Shown here in pieces: positions 18,503 through 25,817 of a stretch of 64,000 nucleotides of DNA. Both the position numbers and the translations under genes were made by a program. Position 1 is the stretch's first letter; every line of letters begins with the position of its first letter. Source of the stretch: Halorubrum halophilum (lineage in GTDB: Archaea > Halobacteriota > Halobacteria > Halobacteriales > Haloferacaceae); assembly GCF_000739595.1 (NCBI RefSeq), contig NZ_BBJP01000036.1, positions 103,050 to 167,049 of the forward strand, given 5' to 3'. Below the pieces are notes generated by a model. It was given only the letters and a program-made list of their open reading frames with translations, was not told where the DNA came from and searched no databases.

Positions 18503-18812
18503 CGGATCGATGATGACCATCGCCAAAGGCCAAACCGCTCGCTTATAAATAGTTGATCGCAGATCGACGGTGACCACCGCCAAAGCCCCAGCCGCGAGGC
18601 GCTTCGCGCCTCTGGCAGCCGGCGGCGAAGCCGCCGGCGACTGCCCCTTTGAGTTCCACCCGACCGCACAGCACCTCACACCTCCCCAGCCTCGCGGCTC
18701 ACGGCTCGCGGCTCCGCCGCTCGCGTTCGCCGCGTCCCTCGCGCGGCGCTCCTCGCGGCCGTCAGAGACGACCGCTCGGAGGCGCGCGCCACCGCATCTC
18801 ATTTATAAACGA
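18503..18812 (+). repeat. Interspersed modular hairpin element, copy D
   Basis: Fills the 456-base gap between argS and prf1. Two leader units end CCAAAGGCCAAACCG (about 18524-18537) and CCAAAGCCCCAGCCG (about 18580-18594); the second starts TTATAAATAG near 18543. Perfect hairpins at 18596-18612 and 18619-18639 are the same two modules as in copy B, the second with its loop inverted. Box CACACCTCCCCAGCCTCG at 18677-18694. Ends with GCGCGCCACCGC and a TTTATAAACGA end near 18804. Bases 18447-18502 and 18813-18902 show only T-rich and promoter-like DNA. Confidence 0.85.
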
Positions 18813-18902
18813 CCCTGCGATCGACCGCCCGTGTGACGCGGTACCGTCGCGCTGGCCGGGAGGTCAAAGCTTACTTACCCGCACGCCGCCGTATTTAGGG
18901 TA

Positions 18903-20153
18903 ATGAGTAGCGACGCCCAAGAGGCGAGCGACGACCGGCGGAAATACGAATTCCGCAAGGTCATCGAGGAGCTCCGCGACTTCGAGGGCTCCGGCACGCA
19001 GCTCGTCACCATCTACATCCCCGAGGATCGGCAGATCTCCGACGTGGTCGCCCACGTCACGCAGGAACACAGCGAGGCGTCCAACATCAAGTCCAAGCAG
19101 ACGCGGACGGCGGTTCAGGACGCGCTGACATCGATCAAAGACCGCCTCCGCTACTACGACACCTTTCCGCCGGAGAACGGGATGGTGATCTTCTCGGGTG
19201 CCATCGACGCCGGCGGCGGCCAGACAGACATGGTCACGCGGACGCTGGAGTCGCCCCCGCAGCCCGTTGAGTCGTTCCGCTACCACTGCGACTCCGAGTT
19301 CCTCACCGAGCCGCTCGAACACATGCTGGAGGACTCCGGGCTCTTCGGGCTCATCGTCTTAGACCGCCGTGAGGCCAACGTCGGCTGGCTGAAGGGCAAG
19401 CGGGTCGAACCCGTCAAGTCCGCCTCCTCGCTCGTCCCCGGCAAACAGCGGAAGGGGGGGCAGTCCGCACAGCGGTTCGCCCGCCTCCGCCTCGAAGCGA
19501 TCGACAACTTCTACCAGGAGGTCGCGGGGATGGCCGACGACCTCTTCGTCGATAAGCGCCACGAGCTCGACGGCATCCTCGTCGGCGGTCCCTCGCCGAC
19601 AAAAGACGAGTTCCTCGACGGCGACTACCTCCACCACGAGCTGCAGGACAAGGTGCTCGGCAAGTTCGACGTGGCGTACACCGACGAGTCCGGGCTGAAG
19701 GACCTCGTCGACAACGCCAGCGAGGCGCTCGCCGATCAGGAGATCGTCGAGGACAAGCGCCACATGGAGGAGTTCTTCGAGAACCTCAACACCGGCGACG
19801 AGGCCACGTACGGGTTCGACCAGACCCGCCGAAACCTGATCATGGGCTCGGTCGACCGCCTCCTCATCTCCGAGGACCTCCGGTCCGACGTGGTCGTCTA
19901 CGAGTGCCCGAACGGCCACGAGGAGTACGAGGTGATCGACGCACGACACTCGACCCCGGACCACGAGTGCGCCGAGTGCGGCGAGGAGGCCGACGTCGAC
20001 GAGCGCGAGGACGTGATCGAACACCTGATGGCGATTGCCGAACAGCGCGGCACCGACACCAAGTTCATCTCGACCGACTTCGAGAAGGGCGAACAGCTGC
20101 TCGACGCGTTCGGCGGAATCGCAGGAATCCTGCGCTACTCGACCGGCGTCTGA
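18903..20153 (+). CDS. prf1: Peptide chain release factor aRF1
   Basis: Reads all three stop codons and triggers peptide release. 416 residues, usual length. Stop-codon motif NIKS (residues ~61-64, SNIKSKQTR) and catalytic GGQ (GKQRKGGQSAQRF, near residue 180) are both intact. A C-terminal zinc-ribbon-like segment has C-x2-C (HECAECGEEAD). Monocistronic, convergent with the regulator at 20185, with a T-run at 20174-20178 between them. Confidence 0.97.
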   Translation: MSSDAQEASDDRRKYEFRKVIEELRDFEGSGTQLVTIYIPEDRQISDVVAHVTQEHSEASNIKSKQTRTAVQDALTSIKDRLRYYDTFPPENGMVIFSGAIDAGGGQTDMVTRTLESPPQPVESFRYHCDSEFLTEPLEHMLEDSGLFGLIVLDRREANVGWLKGKRVEPVKSASSLVPGKQRKGGQSAQRFARLRLEAIDNFYQEVAGMADDLFVDKRHELDGILVGGPSPTKDEFLDGDYLHHELQDKVLGKFDVAYTDESGLKDLVDNASEALADQEIVEDKRHMEEFFENLNTGDEATYGFDQTRRNLIMGSVDRLLISEDLRSDVVVYECPNGHEEYEVIDARHSTPDHECAECGEEADVDEREDVIEHLMAIAEQRGTDTKFISTDFEKGEQLLDAFGGIAGILRYSTGV

Positions 20154-20173
20154 TCCGGCGAGTCAGCGTTCGG

Positions 20174-20178
20174 TTTTT
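20174..20178 (+). terminator. T-run terminator after prf1
   Basis: Five consecutive T residues 20 bases after the prf1 stop, in the 31-base gap between convergent genes. Confidence 0.4.
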
Positions 20179-20184
20179 CTCGGC

Positions 20185-20625
20185 CTACTGATCCGGCTCC
20201 ACGGGCGCCGCCGCGATCTCCAGACACGCGCACGCGTCCGTCTCGGGGTCGAAGCAGTCCGGACACTCCGGCTGCCGGTCGATGATCGTGTCGAGCCGCT
20301 CGGCGACGGTGTCGTCGATGACCGCCTCCAGCTCGCGGGCCTCGTCGCGGAACTCCTCGACCGCGAGCACGTTCGCGAGGAAGCGCTCGATGATACAGTA
20401 GGTCTGGAGCGCGTCGCGCGCCCGCACGATCCCGTCGTCGGTGAGCCGGACCCCCTTGTACTTCTCGTGTTCTGCGAGCCCGCGCTCCTCGAGCTTCCCG
20501 ATCATCTCGTTGGCGCTCGCCGGGCTGACGCCGAGCGAGTCGGCGATCGACCCGGTGGAGGCGGGACCGTCTTCCTGCTTCTGTACGACGTATATCGTCT
20601 TGAGGTACTGGTCTGCGGTGTTCAC
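20185..20625 (-). CDS. sirR: DtxR/SirR-family transcriptional regulator with altered metal site
   Basis: 146 residues. N-terminal winged helix (residues 4-65: DQYLKTIYVVQ, then SIADSLGVSPASANEMIGKL) and a dimerisation helix region IIERFLANVLAV as in DtxR. Compared with DtxR from memory, several metal ligands appear replaced: Met10 by Gln6, His79 by Tyr76, His98 by Arg93, Cys102 by Arg97, His106 by Ala101; the two Glu ligands remain. Instead the tail has C121-x2-C124-x7-C132-x-C134. It may sense iron or Fe-S status by another route. Follows the ferritin-like gene after 43 bases. A candidate, but not proven, ligand of the TTAGG operators. Confidence 0.85.
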   Translation of the reverse strand: MNTADQYLKTIYVVQKQEDGPASTGSIADSLGVSPASANEMIGKLEERGLAEHEKYKGVRLTDDGIVRARDALQTYCIIERFLANVLAVEEFRDEARELEAVIDDTVAERLDTIIDRQPECPDCFDPETDACACLEIAAAPVEPDQ

Positions 20626-20668
20626 GGCTTCCCTCCGTCGGCGCTCGTCGTCGGTTCGATCCCCCGAT

Positions 20669-21163
20669 TCATCGTCGCTCCATGACCTCGGTTACCTCGC
20701 TGACGCCCTCAGCCTCGTCCTCGCGGATCGCGTGCAGCTCGTCCAACAGCTCCGCGCGGTCGACCGAGAACTCGGCGTCCGACTCCTCGATCGCCTGGAT
20801 AAGGTCGTCGTAGAACTTGTAGGCGGTCTCCTCGTTGCACAGCTGGTCGTAAAGAACTCCGTCGAAGTCCTCCGGCTGGGTCCGCCCGTACCGCGCGCCC
20901 ACGAGCTCCTCGATCTCGTCGAACGGGACGCTCTCGACGCCGAGCCCCTCGATGAGCGATTCGAGCCGCCGGCGGTGCTCGGCCGACTCGTCGGCGGCGT
21001 CCGCGAGCAGGTCCTCGATCTCCTCGTCGAGTTCGGCGTCGAGGCTCTGGTAGTGGTGGTGCGCCCGTGCCTCCACGACCTCTTCCAGCACGATCCCGAT
21101 CTGTAACAACCGGGCGAGCTGGTCGTCCGAGGCGATCCGCTGGCTCACGCTCACGGCGACCAC
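20669..21163 (-). CDS. Ferritin-like / rubrerythrin-type protein
   Basis: 164 residues, all-helical. Helices with QIGIVLEEVVEARAHHHYQSL, ADESAEHRRRLESLI, YDQLCNEETAYKFYDDLIQAIE and a last one rich in Glu supply the acid and His residues expected of a di-iron four-helix bundle. The pattern is the one annotated as a ferritin-like protein next to sirR in haloarchaea. Exact diiron ligands cannot be fixed by eye. The start is uncertain: GTG at 21163 is used, and another GTG lies three codons on. Likely iron storage or oxidative defence, cytoplasmic, co-transcribed with the regulator. Confidence 0.75.
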   Translation of the reverse strand: MVAVSVSQRIASDDQLARLLQIGIVLEEVVEARAHHHYQSLDAELDEEIEDLLADAADESAEHRRRLESLIEGLGVESVPFDEIEELVGARYGRTQPEDFDGVLYDQLCNEETAYKFYDDLIQAIEESDAEFSVDRAELLDELHAIREDEAEGVSEVTEVMERR

Positions 21164-21252
21164 CCGTCACCGTTCGATACGACCGTACGCATACACGTCA
21201 TCTCAGACGTAGTCCGACTTAAGGAGTTCCCCTCCGACGCGACGCTGGCGCT

Positions 21253-21852
21253 CTATATCCCGAGCCAGTCGTCGTTCCGGATCTGGTGTCCCTCCTCTCG
21301 ACAGATCTTCGCCGCCTGTCGTCGGATCTGCCGCGAGGTCGGGAGCTTCTCCTTGTCGCGGATCCGGTCGACGACCCAGTCGCGGACGACGCCGATCGCC
21401 TCGTCGTCGTCGTCGGGACTGAGCCGCTGAAGCTCGAAAAAGGTCTTTTCGTAGGCGTCGTACTGCGACCCGCCCAGCTTTTCGTCCGGGAGCGTCTCGC
21501 TGAGTTCCACGATCCGCTTCATGGCCGCGGCGACCGTCGGCCGCTGTATCCGAACGCGGACGCGATCCGGGGAGTCGAACACCACGGCGTCCGTTTCGGG
21601 CACCAGCTGCTCGACGGTGTACCGCTCGTCCGACGGCCCGATATCTCGGTCTCCGATCGCCGCGACGATCTCCGCCCCCGTGGCCGGGAACTCCAGCGAC
21701 TCGAGATCTGCCTCGACGTCGTCGAGATCCGCGGCGTCGATCTCCGGCTCCGGCTCGTCGCCGCGTTCCAGCTCCGCCTCGACGTCGCGCCGCCGCTGCC
21801 GGTCGTCCTCGTTGCGCGCCTGTTTCTCTCGTCCGTCCTTGTCGTCTGCCAT
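21253..21852 (-). CDS. Conserved haloarchaeal protein of unknown function (DUF5789-like)
   Basis: 199 residues starting at ATG 21852; the frame is open further up but the added part is basic and unlikely. A highly charged N-terminal third (DKDGREKQARNEDDRQRRR) is followed by LEFPATGAEIVAAIGDRDIG, YTVEQLVPETDAVVFDSPDRVRVRIQ and a helical C-terminal half. The middle resembles the small DUF5789 proteins, but I am not certain. No catalytic motif, signal or membrane segment. It stands between the regulator pair and the suf genes on the same strand, with 88 bases to the ferritin-like gene. Confidence 0.65.
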   Translation of the reverse strand: MADDKDGREKQARNEDDRQRRRDVEAELERGDEPEPEIDAADLDDVEADLESLEFPATGAEIVAAIGDRDIGPSDERYTVEQLVPETDAVVFDSPDRVRVRIQRPTVAAAMKRIVELSETLPDEKLGGSQYDAYEKTFFELQRLSPDDDDEAIGVVRDWVVDRIRDKEKLPTSRQIRRQAAKICREEGHQIRNDDWLGI

Positions 21853-22051
21853 TCCCGTACCTACGACGCTCGACCGTTTAGTCCTGTAGGTAATATGAAA
21901 ATAGAATAGTCTCGAAACAATGAACGTCACAGCCTCTCGTTCGTTTCGCCTCTGCGACGATGCCGCGGAAACCCGACCGTTCCCGTCTCCACGCAAAAAC
22001 TCGGAAACGGACGAACTCGGAAACCGGTCGACCGGCGACCGACGAGCCCGT

Positions 22052-23266
22052 TTACTGCAGGCGCTCGAAGACGAGCTCCTCGACGTCGTCGCGGAACTCG
22101 TCGACCGCGATCTCCTCTAACACGGGGACGAAGAAGCCCTCGACGAGCATGTTCCGTGCCGTCAGCGAGTCGATCGTGCGGCTCTGGAGGTAGAACAGGT
22201 CCTCGGCGTCGACCTGCCCGACCGTCGCGGAGTGGGACGCCTCGGTGTCGTGGTTGTGGATGATCAGCTTCGGCGACGCGTCGGCCTCGGCGTCGTCCGA
22301 CAGCATCAGCGTGTTCTCGCGCTGGTAGCTGGAGGTGTTCCACGCGTCGTTGCCCACGTCCTGAACCCCCTCGTAGACGGAGCGGGCCACGTCGTCGAGC
22401 ACGCCGCGCGTGACGAGGTCGGCCGTCGTGTGCTCGGCCTGATGCCAGACGCGGGCGTTGATGTCGAAGTGCTGGTCGTCGGTGCCGAAGAACGTCCCGA
22501 CGATCTGGCTCTCGGAACCGTCGCCGTTCAGCTCGGTCTCGACGTCGGAGCGCGTCAGCTTCGACCCGAAGTTGCTCTCGATCCAGTCGACGGTCGCGTA
22601 GGCGTCCGTCACGGCGCGCTTCAGCGAGTAGGTGTACGACTCGTCGTCGAGGTTCTGGAGCGAGCCGAACTGGACGTTCGCGTTCTCGCCCGCGGCGATC
22701 TCGACGAGGTTCGAGAAGTACCGGTCGCCGTCGACGCCGTCGTCTCCCGACTCGATCGATTCGAGGATTGTCACCGACGACGACTCCTCGGCGACGACGA
22801 GCGTCTGGCTGAACAGCGAGCGGGAGTTCATCTCCGCGCGCACCGTCACGTCCTCGACGTCGACGCCTTCGGGGACGTAGACGAACGTCCCGGTCGTGAA
22901 CAGCGCGACCGACAGCGCGGTGAGGTAGTTGTGCTCGGGGTCGAGCACCGAGCCGAAGTTCGCCTCGATGATGTCCCCGTACTCTTCGAACGCCTCGGTG
23001 AAGGGGAGGATGACGACCTCGTCGTCCCCGGCCGTCCGCTCCGTGGCGTCCGACTGGTTCAGGGGGTCGACCAGCGACTCGAAGTCGAGCGCCTCCAGGT
23101 CGGTCCAGCGGCGCCCCGGCGTCTGGATCACGTCCGGCAGCTCGGCCGTCTCCAGCGCCGAAAGCGCGTTTAGACGGGTCTCCAAGAGCCACTCGGGCTC
23201 GTCGCGTTCGTCGGCGATGCGTCGTACCGTGTCCTCCGAGAGGCTCTCGATTGCTTGCGTGCTCAT
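22052..23266 (-). CDS. sufD: Fe-S cluster assembly protein SufD
   Basis: 404 residues. Scaffold partner of SufB and SufC in building Fe-S clusters. Beta-helix core and the C-terminal helical segment HNHDTEASHSATVGQVDAEDLFYLQSRTID are typical. Begins one base after the sufB stop codon. Last gene of sufCBD. The long acidic central loops fit halophilic adaptation. The spacer 21853-22051 after it holds nothing recognisable apart from the promoter region of the next gene. Confidence 0.94.
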   Translation of the reverse strand: MSTQAIESLSEDTVRRIADERDEPEWLLETRLNALSALETAELPDVIQTPGRRWTDLEALDFESLVDPLNQSDATERTAGDDEVVILPFTEAFEEYGDIIEANFGSVLDPEHNYLTALSVALFTTGTFVYVPEGVDVEDVTVRAEMNSRSLFSQTLVVAEESSSVTILESIESGDDGVDGDRYFSNLVEIAAGENANVQFGSLQNLDDESYTYSLKRAVTDAYATVDWIESNFGSKLTRSDVETELNGDGSESQIVGTFFGTDDQHFDINARVWHQAEHTTADLVTRGVLDDVARSVYEGVQDVGNDAWNTSSYQRENTLMLSDDAEADASPKLIIHNHDTEASHSATVGQVDAEDLFYLQSRTIDSLTARNMLVEGFFVPVLEEIAVDEFRDDVEELVFERLQ

Positions 23267-23267
23267 G

Positions 23268-24698
23268 TTATCCGAGCGAGCCCTCCATCTCCAGTTCGAC
23301 GAGCCGGTTGAGCTCGACGGCGTACTCGATGGGCAGCTCCTCCGTGATGGGCTCGATGAAGCCCGAAACGATCATCTGCTTGGCGTCGTCGTCGTCGAGG
23401 CCGCGCGACTGCAGGTAGAAGATGTCCTCGTCGCCGATCTTCCCGACGGTCGCCTCGTGGGCGACGTCGACCTTCGACTCGTTGATCTCCATGTACGGCA
23501 TGGTGTCGGAGGTCGACTCGTTGTCGAACATCAGCGCGTCGCACTCGACGGCAGTCGAGGAGTTCTCTGCGCCGTCGGCGATGTGGACGAGGCCGCGGTA
23601 GTTCGTGCGGCCGCCGTCCTTCGAGATCGACTTCGACTCAATGGTCGACTTAGTGTCAGGCGCGTTGTGGTACACCTTCGCGCCCGTGTCGATGTCCTGC
23701 CCCTCGCCCGCGAAGGCGATGGTGATGTGGTTGTCGGAGGCGCCGCGCCCCTTCAGGATCGTCGAGGGGTACAGCATCGTCGCCTTCGACCCCATCGATC
23801 CCGAGATCCACTCCATGCGTCCGCCCTTCTCGGCGATGGCGCGCTTGGTGTTCAGGTTGTAGGTGTTCTTCGACCAGTTCTGCACCGTGGAGTACTGGAC
23901 GTGGGCGTCCTCGCCGACGAACACTTCGACACCGCCGGAGTGGAGGTTAAAGGCCGAGTACTTCGGGGCGGAACAGCCCTCGATGTAGTGGACCTCGGAG
24001 CTCTCCTCGGCAATGATGAGCGTGTGCTCGAACTGGCCCATCCCCTCGGAGTTCATCCGGAAGTACGCCTGCACCGGCATGTCGACGGTGGTGTTCTCTG
24101 GCACGTAGACGAACGAGCCGCCGGACCAGATCGCGCCGTGGAGCGCGGCGAACTTGTTGTCGCTCGGGGGGACGCACTTCGTCATGAAGTGCTCGCGGAC
24201 GATCTCCTCGTGCTCCTGGACGGCCTCGTCCATGTTACAGAAGATGACGCCCTTCTCCTCCCAGCGCTCCTGCATGTTCTGGTAGACGACCTCCGACTCG
24301 TACTGGGCGCCGACGCCGGAGAGCGCGTTCTTCTCGGCCTCCGGGATGCCCAGCTTGTCGAAGGTGTCTTTGATCTCGTCCGGGAGTTCGGTCCAGTCGT
24401 CGACGCCCGCACGGACGTCCACGTCGGGCCGAATGTACGGGATGATCTCGTCGACGTCGACCTCGCTGAGGTCCGGCTGCCCGGGCCAGTCAGTCGGCAT
24501 CGGCATCTCCTGGAACTGCTCGAGCGCGCGCAGGCGCCGCTCCAGCATCCACTCCGGTTCGTCTTTGTCCTCCGAGATGACGCGGACCGTCTCCTCGGTG
24601 AGACCCTTCTCGGTCTGGAAGGCGGATTTCTCCTCCTTCTTGAACTCGAAGCGGGCCTCTGTGTCTGTCTCCTTCAGTTCGTCCTGTTGTGAGCTCAT
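23268..24698 (-). CDS. sufB: Fe-S cluster assembly protein SufB
   Basis: 476 residues, normal length and no intein (SufB often carries one). Core scaffold on which clusters are built; the conserved EGCSAPKYSAFNLHSGGVEVF and the tail DEDIFYLQSRGLDDDDAKQMIVSGF are clear. Sits 52 bases after sufC and one base before sufD, so translation with sufD is tightly coupled. Confidence 0.96.
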   Translation of the reverse strand: MSSQQDELKETDTEARFEFKKEEKSAFQTEKGLTEETVRVISEDKDEPEWMLERRLRALEQFQEMPMPTDWPGQPDLSEVDVDEIIPYIRPDVDVRAGVDDWTELPDEIKDTFDKLGIPEAEKNALSGVGAQYESEVVYQNMQERWEEKGVIFCNMDEAVQEHEEIVREHFMTKCVPPSDNKFAALHGAIWSGGSFVYVPENTTVDMPVQAYFRMNSEGMGQFEHTLIIAEESSEVHYIEGCSAPKYSAFNLHSGGVEVFVGEDAHVQYSTVQNWSKNTYNLNTKRAIAEKGGRMEWISGSMGSKATMLYPSTILKGRGASDNHITIAFAGEGQDIDTGAKVYHNAPDTKSTIESKSISKDGGRTNYRGLVHIADGAENSSTAVECDALMFDNESTSDTMPYMEINESKVDVAHEATVGKIGDEDIFYLQSRGLDDDDAKQMIVSGFIEPITEELPIEYAVELNRLVELEMEGSLG

Positions 24699-24750
24699 AG
24701 TATGGTGTTACGTTGTTCCGGACTTACGTGTATCGCGTGACTGGATTCGG

Positions 24751-25668
24751 TTACGCGGCCTCGAACGCGTCCTCGCGGACCCAGTCGTACCCCTTGTCCT
24801 CGAGCTTCTCGGCGAGCTCCGCGCCGCCGCTTTTGACGACTTCGCCGTCTAACATTACGTGGACGTGGTCGGGCTCGACGTAGTCGAGAATCCGCTGGTA
24901 GTGGGTGATCTGGAGGACGCCCGTGCCCTGCTCGTCGCGGAGCGCGTTGATCCCCTTCGAAACGTCCTGCAGCCGGTCGATGTCCAGCCCGGAGTCGATC
25001 TCGTCGAGCACCGCGACCGCGGGCTCGAGCATCGCCGCCTGCAGCACCTCGTTCTGCTTCTTCTCACCGCCGGAGAAGCCGGCGTTGAGGTACCGCTGCA
25101 TGAACTTCTCGTCCATGTCGAGCAGCTCCATCTTCTCCGAGAGGATCTCCTGGAACTCGGCGACGCCGATTTCGCCGTCGTCCGCGGGACCCTCCATCGG
25201 GGAGGTCTCGTAGCCCTCGTCGTCGTCCGCGTCGGCCTCCTCCTCGTCTTCGTCCTCGAACAGTTCCTCGCGCTCGTCCGCCTTCGCGTTGAGCGCCTGT
25301 CGGAGGAAGTTCGTCATGGTGACACCCTCGATCTCCGCCGGGTACTGGAACCCGAGGAAGATACCGAGCGCGGCGCGCTCGTTGGGTTCGAGCTCCAGCA
25401 GCTCCCAGTGGTAGTCCTCGTCGTCGAGGTCGGCGTCGACATCGGTGATGTCCGCCTCGTCGAGGTGGAGGAGGATCTCGCCGCCGGTGACCTCGTACGC
25501 CGGGTGGCCGGCGATGACCTTCGCGAGCGTCGACTTGCCGGAGCCGTTCGGCCCCATCAGCGCGTGGATGTCGCCGGACTCGACCGTCAGATCGACCCCG
25601 CGAAGGATGCGTTCGCCGTCCTCTTCCGCCACTCGCGCGTGAAGATCGTTGATTTCGAGAGTTGCCAT
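24751..25668 (-). CDS. sufC: Fe-S cluster assembly ATPase SufC
   Basis: 305 residues versus about 250 in bacteria. ABC fold with Walker [14 protein letters not shown], signature [13 protein letters not shown] and Walker [14 protein letters not shown]. The extra length comes mainly from an acidic insertion (roughly residues 118-160, [15 protein letters not shown]) placed between the Q-loop region and the signature. It powers SufB/SufD. First gene of the operon; no TTAGG operator was found in its 149-base upstream region. Confidence 0.95.
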   Translation of the reverse strand: MATLEINDLHARVAEEDGERILRGVDLTVESGDIHALMGPNGSGKSTLAKVIAGHPAYEVTGGEILLHLDEADITDVDADLDDEDYHWELLELEPNERAALGIFLGFQYPAEIEGVTMTNFLRQALNAKADEREELFEDEDEEEADADDDEGYETSPMEGPADDGEIGVAEFQEILSEKMELLDMDEKFMQRYLNAGFSGGEKKQNEVLQAAMLEPAVAVLDEIDSGLDIDRLQDVSKGINALRDEQGTGVLQITHYQRILDYVEPDHVHVMLDGEVVKSGGAELAEKLEDKGYDWVREDAFEAA

Positions 25669-25817
25669 ATGTATTCTCGTTGCCTCGTGTCCGTACAGTG
25701 GTCTCTCGGCGGGTTAATGGTTACGCATCTCCCCGTAGAATCTCCCGAAATCGGTAAGAATTTTTCTCGACGATCGAAAAGCGGTTTTCAGAAATCTGTT
25801 TCAGGCACGAGGACAGA

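Noticed and set aside
16353..18533. 726-codon open frame opposite argS
   Set aside because: Runs through the repeat and the whole of argS; composition is that of an antisense shadow.
9388..18812. Interspersed elements as insertion sequences
   Set aside because: No transposase, no consistent terminal inverted repeats or target duplications seen; structure is internal hairpins and boxes instead. A non-autonomous mobile origin is not excluded.
18888..18905. TTTAGGGTAATG before prf1 as a further iron operator
   Set aside because: Only one half-site is present; the CCTAA arm is missing.
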